Counted from the stretch's first letter, positions 8,017 to 16,349 are shown. The stretch: 30,590 nucleotides of DNA from JAHECQ01 sp047638695 (GCA_047638695.1 JBLINY010000046.1:1-30590); one strand, 5' to 3'. A program made the numbers and translations. The notes: generated by a model from the letters alone, not told the origin.

Positions 8017-9423
8017 ATGACGACTGGTCCGCCTATCGATCTTGGGATCGAGGGTCTCACAGACGCCGAGCACATCGGATCTGGTGGCGCAGCTGACGTG
8101 TACCGGGCCGACCAGACACGGCTTGGCCGAACAGTGGCCGTCAAGATCCTGCGCGCCACCACAACCGAGAAAAGTCAGCAGCAGTTCGAGCGAGAAGCTC
8201 AAACGCTGGGCCGGCTCAGCAGCCATCCGGGAATCGTCACCCTCCTTGAAGCAGGAGTTACGGCGCACGGACGACCCTTCCTATTGATGGAGTTCTGTCC
8301 CAACGGCACATTGGCCGAGCTCGGTCGACGTACCAACGGCATCCATTGGTCCGATTCCTGTCGCATCGTCGGAGAGATTGAACCGGTGGCCGACCTTCGT
8401 CCCCTCGGAGTGCCAGAGGATGTGGCTGCCCTCTTGGAACGGGCAATGGCGAAAAACCCTGGCGACCGGCCGGCAGTCAGCGAGCTTGCTGACGCACTCA
8501 CCGCGTTAGCTGCCAGTTCGTCACCCAACCAAGTCCCGGTCGATCCCCGACAACCTGGAATCGATCCGGCAACGGCGTCGATCGCCAACGTGTTGCCACA
8601 GAAGCCGACGTCACGACCGATTACTCACGAAGGACCGGCGGCAAGCGATGGCAACCCGCCCAACTCTGCCGCCGGTCCCACGACGGCCGAAGTGTCGACG
8701 TTGCTTCCATCGCTGCCCACCACCCTCGACCGGCCCGACGACGCGAACGGGTTCGGAAAGAATCGGCTCGCACTAACCGGCGCGCTCACAGTTGTTGTCA
8801 TTGCCTTGGTTGCTGGCGGTCTATTCGTGCGTTCTCTCGCCGGATCAGACAAGCCGGCCATCGAGGTCGCCGGCACCGCCATGTCGGCCCCTGCGGCTTC
8901 GGCAACTATCGCAACTACGACCACAACGCAGCCGACGACCAGCCAGGCAACCACGACCGCAGCTCCCTTGCTCATCGTGAACGCGACGATGCAAATCGCT
9001 AGCGACGGTCTCGAACTGCGAGGAACGGTCGCCGACCGAGCGACAGCTCAGAGCATCCTTGAAGTGGCACGTCAGACACATGCGGCGGATCAGATCGACG
9101 ATCAACTCGACATCGACTCGACCGCATCTTCGGTTGTCCTCACCATTTCCGGGGAGCTCTCGACGTTCGAAGCTCAACTTGAACTCATCGAGGCGCTCGA
9201 AGCCATCGATGGGCTCGAAGTGGTCGATGAGATCTCGGTCGTGACGACAACCACAGCCGCTCCCCGCCCGGCAACCACTCGTCGCCGGACCCCAACCACG
9301 AAAGCGCCCGCTACTGCCGCCCCGGCTACCGCAGCTCCCCCCACCGCGGCTCCTGTCACCTCTCCCCCGACGACGGCGGCGCCACCGGCCACAGCAACCG
9401 AGACCAGCTCGGTCTTGGGCTGA
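8017..9423 (+). CDS. Ser/Thr protein kinase-like membrane protein lacking the catalytic core
   Basis: Residues 1-105 are a PknB-type N-lobe: glycine loop GSGGAADVY (21-29), VAVK with K43, the helix-C region QFEREAQTL, and the hinge LLMEFCPNGTL. The text then jumps at about residue 122 directly to the kinase C-terminal helix region (VPEDVAALLERAMAKNPGDRP, 132-152). The HRD, DFG and APE elements are absent: roughly 120 residues are gone without a frameshift. After a Pro/Ser-rich linker comes one membrane helix (251-271), a Thr-rich segment, two short BON-like beta-alpha-beta units (about 319-365 and 372-409), and an Ala/Pro/Thr tail. The extracellular part is intact, so it may persist as a pseudokinase or be a decaying gene. 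ATG 8017 follows GGTGGTGG. Confidence 0.75.
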   Translation: MTTGPPIDLGIEGLTDAEHIGSGGAADVYRADQTRLGRTVAVKILRATTTEKSQQQFEREAQTLGRLSSHPGIVTLLEAGVTAHGRPFLLMEFCPNGTLAELGRRTNGIHWSDSCRIVGEIEPVADLRPLGVPEDVAALLERAMAKNPGDRPAVSELADALTALAASSSPNQVPVDPRQPGIDPATASIANVLPQKPTSRPITHEGPAASDGNPPNSAAGPTTAEVSTLLPSLPTTLDRPDDANGFGKNRLALTGALTVVVIALVAGGLFVRSLAGSDKPAIEVAGTAMSAPAASATIATTTTTQPTTSQATTTAAPLLIVNATMQIASDGLELRGTVADRATAQSILEVARQTHAADQIDDQLDIDSTASSVVLTISGELSTFEAQLELIEALEAIDGLEVVDEISVVTTTTAAPRPATTRRRTPTTKAPATAAPATAAPPTAAPVTSPPTTAAPPATATETSSVLG

Positions 9424-10190
9424 GTCAGTCCGTTTCGTTTGACGATTTGGCCGGCGTAGGTCCAGGCCGCGAGGACGATGTTGGTCCTGGTCAGTCCGTC
9501 AGGTAGTTCAGCTGCGACTTTCAGCGTCTCGACTGCAAGCCACGTTCGAATCCAGGACTGGTCAACAAGTCCGTTGGGGTCTGTGCCCTGTCGCCGGATT
9601 CCCTCGACACCAGGGAGCACGGGTAACCGGCGATAGCGAGATAAACGATGTCGGCGCCACTGTCGATGATGGCGGCAACCGTTGTCGAGCAGGCCATGCC
9701 ACCAGGACGGAAGGTCGGTGAGATCGTCGCTACCGATTGGCGGGTCACCAGGTCCGAACCCGCACAGCGCGGTGATCTCCCAACTCAGGGTCAGCTTCTC
9801 AACATCAAACGCCGACATCGGGGCGACGGCTTCGGCAATGAGCCGCAACTGGACGGGCGAGAAAACTTCCTGCGCTAGCTGGCCAGAGTCGAAGCCGCTG
9901 GCCTTCAGCTTGATCGTGCCTGGCTCCTCATCGATGTCGGCTACAAGCACAATCGGCTTGGGTTCGACCGGACCGACAAAGGAGAGGGTCGGGCTGGCCA
10001 AAAGCAGTCCGGTCTCAATTCGCCACAGCAGCCGACAGTCGACCGCATCGTCGTCGAAGTCCCTCTCACCATCAGGACCGAAATGCAATCGAGGAACTTC
10101 GATCACGACACCTTGCCAGCCCGCCGGAAGCCCAGCGCCCGGTCGAGACGCAATCCCGCCCGGATCGCACACTTCGCAGTCATCGTTCAC
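9174..10190 (-). CDS. Open frame of unknown function; only the 5' half looks coding
   Basis: From GTG 10190 down to about 9700 the frame shows GC-rich third positions and plausible protein composition (strands such as PKPIVLVADIDEEPGTIKLK), but I recognise no family. Below about 9700 it runs in the wrong frame through the binding-protein remnant, regains that remnant's frame near 9540, and then continues antisense to the 3' end of the kinase-like gene. The likely reading is a small unknown gene whose 3' end has been lost into the remnant; the true end cannot be placed. Two early Cys residues (CEVC, residues 5-8) are notable. Confidence 0.35.
   Translation of the reverse strand: MNDDCEVCDPGGIASRPGAGLPAGWQGVVIEVPRLHFGPDGERDFDDDAVDCRLLWRIETGLLLASPTLSFVGPVEPKPIVLVADIDEEPGTIKLKASGFDSGQLAQEVFSPVQLRLIAEAVAPMSAFDVEKLTLSWEITALCGFGPGDPPIGSDDLTDLPSWWHGLLDNGCRHHRQWRRHRLSRYRRLPVLPGVEGIRRQGTDPNGLVDQSWIRTWLAVETLKVAAELPDGLTRTNIVLAAWTYAGQIVKRNGLTQPKTELVSVAVAGGAAVVGGEVTGAAVGGAAVAGAAVAGAFVVGVRRRVVAGRGAAVVVVTTEISSTTSSPSMASSASMSSS
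9425..9695 (-). pseudogene. Remnant of a branched-chain-type ABC substrate-binding protein
   Basis: On the minus strand, 9481-9540 encodes AVETLKVAAELPDGLTRTN, which aligns with VEILRVANELPGGLTRTN in the intact binding lipoprotein at 14581-16191. Further upstream but in another frame, about 9620-9690 reads AAIIDSGADIVYLAIAGYPC, matching the TTITAAEPDVAIGMMAGNPC region of the same protein. The two blocks are separated by a frameshift and a large deletion, and no N-terminal half remains. The remnant abuts the stop codon of the kinase-like gene. Confidence 0.7.
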
Positions 10191-10280
10191 TCGAGCACAG
10201 AGCCGCGGCGCCCAATCGGGATATCTCCTGTTCTTGTGGCGGGTCTAGTACCAAGAACATCAGCGTTGCCGAGCCTCACG

Positions 10281-10292
10281 TACACTTTTCCC
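10281..10292 (+). promoter_or_regulatory. -10 box of a probable leaderless promoter for the MOSC gene
   Basis: TACACT (10281-10286) lies 6 nt before GTG 10293, matching TANNNT. There is no Shine-Dalgarno sequence in between. Confidence 0.5.
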
Positions 10293-11120
10293 GTGCTCTC
10301 AGAAATCTGGCGCTACCCCGTGAAGTCCTGTGGCGGCGAGATCGTTTCCGAGGCCGAGGTCCAAGAGGGCGGTCTCACCGGCGATCGGGCGTGGGCAGTC
10401 GTCGACTCGCAAACCGGTCTCGTCGCGAGCGCGAAACGTCCTCGCCGATGGGGCCCGTTGCTCACAACATCGGCCTCGCTCACCGGGTCCGATCTAACCG
10501 TGAACTTGACGAGCGGCCAGACAGGGTCATCCTCCGATCTCCAAGCACTCGACGCGATGATCTCGTCCCTCGTCGGTCGATCGGTAACGGTGAGGAGCGC
10601 CGTGACGATCGAAGAACCAGCACTCGAACGCACCGACCCCGACGTTGATCACCTTCTCGAGCATGGCGACCTCGAACTCGGTGATATTGCCGCTGGACCT
10701 CTCAGCGCAGCATCACCTCGCGGGACCGTCTTCGACTTCGCTCCAATCCACGTCATCTCGACCGCCACGCTCGACGCTCTTGAAGAGGCCGATACCTCAG
10801 CCGGTGACGCCCGCCGATTCCGCCCCAATCTTGTTGTCGATATCGACGGGCCAGCGTTTCAAGAGAACGAATGGCGGGGCAGACAACTCAATGTCGGATC
10901 AGACGTCGTGCTCGACGTGATCCTCGAGTCACCTCGGTGCGTCGTTCCTTCGCTGGCCCAGGATGGCCTTGCCCAGAGCAGTTCGACGCTTCGCACGGTC
11001 GCGTTGCTCAACAGGATCGAAATCGAAGGGCACGGCGTCTTTCCCTGCGTTGGCGCCTATGCAAAGGTCGGCCAGTCCGGCACCATCACTACTGGCGCCC
11101 GGGCAACCGTGTCGACGTAA
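10293..11120 (+). CDS. MOSC domain protein (molybdenum cofactor sulfurase C-terminal-like)
   Basis: A 275-residue protein opening with the MOSC N-terminal beta-barrel signature (EIWRYPVKSCGGE, then GGLTGDRAWAVVD). The MOSC domain proper contains RFRPNLVVDIDGPAFQENEW and the conserved SPRCVVPS cysteine motif that in the family handles sulfur or the Mo cofactor. Relatives include YcbX/YiiM-like proteins and mARC, which reduce N-hydroxylated compounds. The start at GTG 10293 is set by the family N-terminus and the -10 box; the frame is open further upstream but that part is not protein-like. Convergent with guanine deaminase. Partner enzyme not visible here. Confidence 0.88.
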   Translation: MLSEIWRYPVKSCGGEIVSEAEVQEGGLTGDRAWAVVDSQTGLVASAKRPRRWGPLLTTSASLTGSDLTVNLTSGQTGSSSDLQALDAMISSLVGRSVTVRSAVTIEEPALERTDPDVDHLLEHGDLELGDIAAGPLSAASPRGTVFDFAPIHVISTATLDALEEADTSAGDARRFRPNLVVDIDGPAFQENEWRGRQLNVGSDVVLDVILESPRCVVPSLAQDGLAQSSSTLRTVALLNRIEIEGHGVFPCVGAYAKVGQSGTITTGARATVST

Positions 11121-11153
11121 CGACCGCCTCGGAAACCCCTACTTAGGCACCAA

Positions 11154-12473
11154 CTACGCCACTTGTCGTCCGTCGACCCAGACCGCGGTGATATCGCTAC
11201 GACCGCCAGTGCGAACCAGTTTCTCGAATCGACGAGCAGGCGTGTCGCCATGGGCCAAACCGTCGGACGCTGACATGGGGTCGACGGCATCCATGGAGAC
11301 GGCAACCGCATCAAACCTGCGGCCCGGAGCAAGGAGACCCAACGGTTGTCCGAGCACCAGGGCCCCGCCCAGGGTGGCCAAATAGAACGCGGCGGTGGCG
11401 TCGATACGGCTGTCATCAACGCCGCGGGTGCCCCCTGCGGTTTGAGGATCTACTCCGTGTTCGAGCTGCCGCGAAACGTTGACTGCGTTGGCTGCCTGGG
11501 CAAGCAACGAGGCAGACGGCCCACCGGAAATGTCAGTGCCGAGCCCAACATTCACACCCGCCTCCAAGACACGCCTGGCCGGAAACACGGCATCTCCGAA
11601 GTAGATGTTGCTGAGTGGACAGTGGGCGATTCCGGCACCCCTGGAGGCGATGATGGCGACATCTTCGTCGCCGACGAGGACAGCGTGAGCGAGCACGGTG
11701 GACTCTCGAAGGAGGCCAAATCTGTCGAGTGACTCGGTATCCGACATGCCATGCCGCTCAAGCACATGGTTGTGCTCCCAGTCGTTTTCCGAACAGTGGG
11801 TTTGTGTCAGATGCCCGGTTTCGGCAGCCAACCGACCGAGACCGACCAAGAGCTCGTCGCTGCACGCGGGAATGAACCGCGGGGTGATGATCGGGTTGAC
11901 GAGGTTTTGCGGATCTTCAAGACGGTCGATCTGCTCGATCGATTCCCTACTCGCAGCGACCCCCTCCGCAGCAGAGGCATCCCGGTAGTAGTCGGGCGTC
12001 CCGTCCGGATGATCCATCGCCGTTCGTCCGACCCACGCTCGCTGACCATGTCGAACACAGGTTGCTGCCAGTGCGGTGGTGGCTTCGACATGGATGCTGC
12101 TGTAGTAAACGGCGCTCGTCGTGCCATTGGCCAACAAACCGGGCACGAGGCTGTCCCATACGTTCTGGGCATAGGGGATGTCGGCACACTTGGCTTCGAG
12201 CGGAAAGGTGTAATCGAACAACCACTCGTCAAGAGGGAGGTCGTAGCCCGTCCCAAGTTGAGGCCACTGTGGTGCGTGCACATGCAGATCGATAAAGCCA
12301 GGTACCAGCACCGTGTTGGGAGCCAGGCTGATGTCTGGTGTTCCCGAGAACTCTGACTCAGGCGTGATCGATGTGATCAGGCCGTCATCGACCTGCACCA
12401 CCACATCCTCGAGAAATTCGAATTCGGTCAGAGACGGCGTTTGGTAGATGGTTGCTCGGATCGTCGACGTCAC
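11154..12473 (-). CDS. guaD: Guanine deaminase
   Basis: A 439-residue amidohydrolase. It has the zinc motif DLHVHAPQ (H64, H66), directly followed by the guanine deaminase signature GTGYDLPLDEWL, then YTFPLEAK. Later metal and catalytic positions are seen in THCSEND, LAHAVLVGD and GTDISGG. The enzyme hydrolyses guanine to xanthine and ammonia in purine salvage or catabolism. GTG 12473 follows GGAGC. It is flanked by a convergent MOSC gene and a divergent acyl-CoA dehydrogenase; no other purine genes are nearby, so it appears to be a single-gene unit. Confidence 0.9.
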   Translation of the reverse strand: MTSTIRATIYQTPSLTEFEFLEDVVVQVDDGLITSITPESEFSGTPDISLAPNTVLVPGFIDLHVHAPQWPQLGTGYDLPLDEWLFDYTFPLEAKCADIPYAQNVWDSLVPGLLANGTTSAVYYSSIHVEATTALAATCVRHGQRAWVGRTAMDHPDGTPDYYRDASAAEGVAASRESIEQIDRLEDPQNLVNPIITPRFIPACSDELLVGLGRLAAETGHLTQTHCSENDWEHNHVLERHGMSDTESLDRFGLLRESTVLAHAVLVGDEDVAIIASRGAGIAHCPLSNIYFGDAVFPARRVLEAGVNVGLGTDISGGPSASLLAQAANAVNVSRQLEHGVDPQTAGGTRGVDDSRIDATAAFYLATLGGALVLGQPLGLLAPGRRFDAVAVSMDAVDPMSASDGLAHGDTPARRFEKLVRTGGRSDITAVWVDGRQVA

Positions 12474-12581
12474 CGCTCCAGAATGCCATCACCGGTGTGC
12501 ACCCCGGCCCCGCCAAGGCCAGACTCTCGTACCGGAAACCAGGCGACCCCTACGTAACGAGCCTCAAGAAAGAAGTTGGCT

Positions 12582-13754
12582 ATGGCTGTGGAGTTCAGTG
12601 ACGAAGAGATGATGCTGCTCGACCTCGTCGACAGGTTCGTTGACGAACAGCTCATGCCGCTCGAGCATGCGGTAATGGAACGAGAGGCCGCTGGCCAAGC
12701 GGTCAAGCTCTTACCCGAGGAAGAAGCACCGCTCCTGAAGCTCTGCAAGGAGATCGGCCTCTGGGCGCTCGATGCTCCAGAAGAGATCGGTGGCGCAGCA
12801 CTGCCCAGCAGAGTGATGCTCGCCATCAAGGAACGGGTGTCGCGAACGATCGTGCCCTTCGACTTTCCACCTGACTCTCCGAACCTCCACATGCTTATGG
12901 CAGTGGCGAGCGACGAGCAGAAGGAGAAATACATGGAGCCCTACGCCCGGGGCGAGATGCACTCGGCCATTGCCATTTCCGAACCAGATGCCGGAGCAGA
13001 CCCGTCGGCCATGAAGACGCGGGCCGTTCGTGACGGCGACGACTGGGTGATCAATGGGCGCAAGATCTGGGTCTCGCGCATACCCAGCGCCGATTTCATC
13101 ATTCTCATGGCCGTCACCGACCCTGATCTTGGTGCCCGCGGTGGGATTACAGCCTTCATCGTCGACAAGGGCACCCCCGGTTTCATCGCCGAGCGAGAGA
13201 TTCCAATGCTCGGCGGCATGCGGACCTGGGAAATCGTTCTCGACGATCTTCGCCTTCCCGATTCCCAGGTACTGGGCGAAGTCGGTCAAGGCTTCGCCCC
13301 CATGCAAAAGAGGCTGACGGTCCGCCGGCTCGAAATGGGAGCAATGTGCGTCGCCTTCGCCTCTCGCGCCCTCCAGATGATGTGCGATCACACCAAAGAG
13401 CGAGTGGTGTTTGGCGAGAAGCTGGCCGATCGCCAGGCCATCCAGTGGTGGGTAGCTGATGCCGCTATCAAGATTCACGCCACCCGGCTGATGGTGGCCG
13501 ACGCCAGCGAGAAGCAGGACCGCGGCGAAGATGTCCGCACCGAGGCCTCGATGCTGAAGGTGTTCGCCACCGAGATGGCAAGTGAGGTCATCGACAACGC
13601 CATGCAGAGCTTCGGGGCAATGGGCATGACTCGCGAGATGCCCTTCGCCATCATGTCGCAACGATTGCGAATGGCCCGGATCTACGAGGGCCCCACCGAA
13701 GTTCACCGCATGGTGGTGGCCCGACGAGCCATGCGTCAGTACTCGACCACCTGA
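12582..13754 (+). CDS. Acyl-CoA dehydrogenase
   Basis: A 390-residue FAD enzyme catalysing alpha,beta-dehydrogenation of acyl-CoA, passing electrons to ETF. Visible: the flavin/substrate loop AISEPDAGADPSAMKT, WVINGRKIWVS, the C-terminal helical domain with QSFGAMGMTREMP, and YEGPTEVHRM near the end, where E369 is at the position of the catalytic base of medium-chain dehydrogenases. ATG 12582 is chosen over TTG 12576 because a purine-rich AAGAAAGAAG lies upstream and MAVEFSDEE fits family N-termini. Chain length or ring specificity is unknown; the neighbours do not form an obvious operon. Confidence 0.92.
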   Translation: MAVEFSDEEMMLLDLVDRFVDEQLMPLEHAVMEREAAGQAVKLLPEEEAPLLKLCKEIGLWALDAPEEIGGAALPSRVMLAIKERVSRTIVPFDFPPDSPNLHMLMAVASDEQKEKYMEPYARGEMHSAIAISEPDAGADPSAMKTRAVRDGDDWVINGRKIWVSRIPSADFIILMAVTDPDLGARGGITAFIVDKGTPGFIAEREIPMLGGMRTWEIVLDDLRLPDSQVLGEVGQGFAPMQKRLTVRRLEMGAMCVAFASRALQMMCDHTKERVVFGEKLADRQAIQWWVADAAIKIHATRLMVADASEKQDRGEDVRTEASMLKVFATEMASEVIDNAMQSFGAMGMTREMPFAIMSQRLRMARIYEGPTEVHRMVVARRAMRQYSTT

Positions 13755-13819
13755 ACCATCGGCGCTGTCTCTCACGTCGAGGCACTCAAGATCCTCGGAT
13801 AGTCCGACGATGAGCTCCA

Positions 13820-14131
13820 ATGGTTGTTATTGAGAGTGCGCCACCAGCCAACGAGGCTGTTGCGGCCACTACTGATCGCGAGAAGCGAGGTCGGAAGTGG
13901 TTGCTCGTGTCCTTCCTCTTCTGCCCATGCCATCTCCCAGTCATCATGACCGTGCTCGGTGTGCTGTTCGGCGGGAGCGCGTTCGGAGCCCTTGTTGGCC
14001 GAAACACCATTGGCGAGGGAGTCGTATTCGGCGCGATCTATGCCATTCTGCTCGTCATTGGTTTTCGCCATCTCCGCTCTGCCACCAAAGACGTCGATTG
14101 CACCGACGGCGAGTGCACGCTTCCCGCGTGA
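13820..14131 (+). CDS. MerE-like small membrane protein with a CPCHLP motif
   Basis: A 103-residue protein with a charged N-terminus (DREKRGRK, 19-26), then a hydrophobic helix carrying CPCHLP at 35-40, a GGSAFGALVG loop, a second helix (VVFGAIYAILLVIGF) and an RHLRSATK stop-transfer region. This order (TCPCHLP, then a GTTAGAFIG-like segment, then a second helix and an RLLRAFK tail) is that of the mercury transporter MerE, which moves Hg(II) and methylmercury across the inner membrane. The C-terminus adds DCTDGEC, a second Cys pair not in classical MerE. No merA, merB, merP or merR is visible, so the metal and role are uncertain. No strong ribosome binding site is seen at ATG 13820. Confidence 0.62.
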   Translation: MVVIESAPPANEAVAATTDREKRGRKWLLVSFLFCPCHLPVIMTVLGVLFGGSAFGALVGRNTIGEGVVFGAIYAILLVIGFRHLRSATKDVDCTDGECTLPA

Positions 14132-14143
14132 TAGTGGACGCCG

Positions 14144-14455
14144 GTGAGCGTCGATTCCATGAACGACAAAGAGCTGATTGCCGGGCTCGCTGCGACACCG
14201 GGCTACCGATACGCAGAGGTCGAGGGCAACCACTTGGACGTCGCCGGGCCGAAGCAGATCGATCGCGGCATCGAGATGGGCGGGAGGCCGGGCAAACCAA
14301 GCGTCATCATCGATACCTATGACATGGGCGTCGGGGTGCTCGGCGGTGGGGTGGTTACCGACCGTCAGATCGTCGCCTTGAACCTCAGCGAGGTCACGAC
14401 CAACAATGAACCGCATGCTTCAACCCACGCGGCTCGCCGACAAATGGTGTCGTAA
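14144..14455 (+). CDS. Small soluble protein of unknown function
   Basis: A 103-residue frame from GTG 14144 (ATG 14159 also possible), 12 bp after the MerE-like gene and in the same direction. The sequence reads as a compact alpha/beta domain (MNDKELIAGLAATPGYRYAE, then KPSVIIDTYDMGVGVLGGG) with no signal peptide or membrane helix. I recognise no family. A longer antisense frame covers both small genes, but its composition looks like a shadow. Placement suggests co-transcription with the MerE-like gene. Confidence 0.5.
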   Translation: MSVDSMNDKELIAGLAATPGYRYAEVEGNHLDVAGPKQIDRGIEMGGRPGKPSVIIDTYDMGVGVLGGGVVTDRQIVALNLSEVTTNNEPHASTHAARRQMVS

Positions 14456-14528
14456 CGATTGTGTGTCGTGTTTATGACATTCGAAAAATCGAGTGGCGCG
14501 GCCCCCCGGTTCCTGAATTAGCTACTCT

Positions 14529-14551
14529 CCGGGTTCGAAACTCGAACCCGG
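14529..14551. promoter_or_regulatory. Inverted repeat upstream of the binding-protein gene
   Basis: CCGGGTTCGA, a 3-nt loop AAC, then the exact complement TCGAACCCGG. It ends 29 bp before ATG 14581. It could be an operator or a 5' leader hairpin; it resembles a tRNA T-arm but no tRNA surrounds it. Confidence 0.45.
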
Positions 14552-14580
14552 GCGTCGGTAGCCCAAGGGGAAAATACCGA

Positions 14581-16191
14581 ATGAGTCTGACCAAACGATG
14601 GTTGCAAGTGTTGGCCACATTGATGGCCTTCTTGATGATCGCAGCTGCCTGTGGCGGCAGCGACAGCGCCGGTTCGAGCGATGAAGGCTCGGATGGGGAC
14701 GCGACCGATGCCGACGCCACCGAAGAAGATGATGGTGCCGGCGTCGTCGATCAAGACGAAGCGGCCGAGGCCGTGGCCGAATCTGGCGACGACGACGGAG
14801 CCGAAGCCACTGCGGCATCGACTGCCACGAGCATGACTGAGCTCGAGGCCGAGTGGGCGGCTTCCCGCCAAACGCAGATCGACATGTTGACCGCCGGTCT
14901 CGAGTCCGGTGAGTTGGGCGTCGATGCCGACAACATCCTTCACGGTACGGGTGGTTTCACCATTGACTTGAACGAGTGTCCGAGCGACTGGTCAGATACC
15001 GAGGGTCTCGGCGACACCATCAAAGTCGGGTACACCGGTCCGGAGTCAGGCAACCTGGCGGCATACGGAAACCAGGGTGTCGGTTGGGAAACCTATCTCG
15101 ACCACGTCAACGAGACCGGCGGCATCGGTGGCGTCCCCATCGAGCTGATCAAGAGGGACGATCAATACGTGGCCTCATTGACCATCGAGATGGTCGACGA
15201 GCTGCTGCAGTCCGAGAATCCGTTCGCTTTCCACACCCTGGGTACACCCAGCGTGCTGGCGACCTACGACACCCTCAACGCCAACTGCGTACCTCAGCTG
15301 CTCAGTGCCACCGGTCACCCAGCCTGGGGCGATCCGCTCGTCCACCCCTGGACCACTGGTTCCATCCTGGGGTATCTCACTGAGGGGATTCTCTGGGGAG
15401 CCTGGATCAACGAGAACATGGCCGATCAGTTGCCGGTGACGGTTGCCGGTCTGGTGATGGACAATGACTTCGGGCTGGCCTACGTGCTGGGCATCGAGAA
15501 GTACATGGAAGAGAATCCTGGCGTCATCGAAGAGTTCGTCCAGATCAGGTTCGACCCGGCAGCACCGACGGTGACCAACGAGATGACGACCATCACGGCG
15601 GCCGAGCCCGACGTCGCCATCGGCATGATGGCCGGCAACCCATGCCTGTTAATGGTCGAGGAAGCAGCCCGCAATGGCCTGAAGGAATCGGGCGCCGAGC
15701 TGTTCATGCCATCGGTCTGCAAGGATCCCACTTCCTTCATGATTCCTGCAGGTGACGCGGCCGACGGTTGGCGCATCATTGGTGGCGGTCAGAAGGCCGG
15801 CAGCGATCCGCAGTACGCCGATGATCCGTGGGTCAGCTTTGCTAATCAACTCACCGTTGACGCTGGCCTCGACCCTTCGATTGGCCTCTACTTCACGGGC
15901 ATGTTCTATGCCCATCCATTCGTTGAGATTCTTCGTGTTGCCAATGAACTTCCTGGTGGCTTGACCCGAACCAATGCGATCCTGGCAACCCGTAGCTTGG
16001 ATTACAACCATCCAAACCTGCTTGAGGGCGTCAAGTTTGCGGTCAACGGAAATGAAGATTCGTACTTCATCGAAGGCTCCGACTTCAGCCAGTTCGATGC
16101 GGCCAACAGTTCCTGGGTTCAGATCGGCGGAGTCGTCGACCTGAACGGCAGCTCGCCAAACTGCACCTGGACCGACACCGGCTGCTCATAG
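14581..16191 (+). CDS. ABC transporter substrate-binding lipoprotein (branched-chain amino acid / amide type)
   Basis: A 536-residue periplasmic-binding-fold protein. A lipoprotein signal peptide (basic MSLTKRW, hydrophobic core, lipobox ending AAAC with C24) is followed by a very acidic Ser/Asp/Glu linker to about residue 75. The ligand-binding domain starts near TIKVGYTGPESGNLAAYGNQG and matches the Leu/Ile/Val-binding family (Peripla_BP_6). ATG 14581 is preferred over the in-frame GTG 14461 because of the signal peptide and an AAGGGG ribosome site. No permease or ATPase genes follow; instead a strong terminator does, so it is a stand-alone receptor that must work with a transporter elsewhere. 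A decayed paralogue lies at 9425-9695. Ligand unknown. Confidence 0.9.
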   Translation: MSLTKRWLQVLATLMAFLMIAAACGGSDSAGSSDEGSDGDATDADATEEDDGAGVVDQDEAAEAVAESGDDDGAEATAASTATSMTELEAEWAASRQTQIDMLTAGLESGELGVDADNILHGTGGFTIDLNECPSDWSDTEGLGDTIKVGYTGPESGNLAAYGNQGVGWETYLDHVNETGGIGGVPIELIKRDDQYVASLTIEMVDELLQSENPFAFHTLGTPSVLATYDTLNANCVPQLLSATGHPAWGDPLVHPWTTGSILGYLTEGILWGAWINENMADQLPVTVAGLVMDNDFGLAYVLGIEKYMEENPGVIEEFVQIRFDPAAPTVTNEMTTITAAEPDVAIGMMAGNPCLLMVEEAARNGLKESGAELFMPSVCKDPTSFMIPAGDAADGWRIIGGGQKAGSDPQYADDPWVSFANQLTVDAGLDPSIGLYFTGMFYAHPFVEILRVANELPGGLTRTNAILATRSLDYNHPNLLEGVKFAVNGNEDSYFIEGSDFSQFDAANSSWVQIGGVVDLNGSSPNCTWTDTGCS

Positions 16192-16240
16192 TCAAACATC
16201 GAAGATCGTCAAGAAATTGACGTAGCTAGATAACGAAGCC

Positions 16241-16280
16241 GAGTGCCCGGGGATAACTTCCCCGGGCACTCTTGCGTTTT
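16241..16280 (+). terminator. Strong rho-independent-type terminator after the binding-protein gene
   Basis: A perfect 13-bp stem GAGTGCCCGGGGA/TCCCCGGGCACTC with the 5-nt loop TAACT (16241-16271), followed by TTGCGTTTT. It lies 50 bp after the stop codon at 16191. Confidence 0.88.
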
Positions 16281-16337
16281 CCACAGTGCGCCGGCCAACG
16301 AGAGAGCTGATGCGGCAACGAGCGACCGGGCGGTCCT

Positions 16338-16349
16338 TATGATTCAGGA
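16338..16349 (+). promoter_or_regulatory. -10 box of a probable leaderless promoter
   Basis: TATGAT (16338-16343), a near-perfect -10, ends 6 nt before ATG 16350, leaving no room for a ribosome binding site. Confidence 0.6.

Noticed and set aside
12711..13820. Minus-strand open frame of 369 codons opposite the acyl-CoA dehydrogenase
   Set aside because: Antisense to an intact enzyme gene; His/Gly-rich with no domain.
13772..14416. Minus-strand open frame of 214 codons over the MerE-like and small unknown genes
   Set aside because: The plus strand shows a recognisable CPCHLP membrane protein; the minus frame has no motif, no clear ribosome site and shadow-like composition.
14529..14551. tRNA T-arm at GGTTCGAA
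   Set aside because: The rest of a tRNA cloverleaf is missing on both strands; the sequence is a simple inverted repeat.
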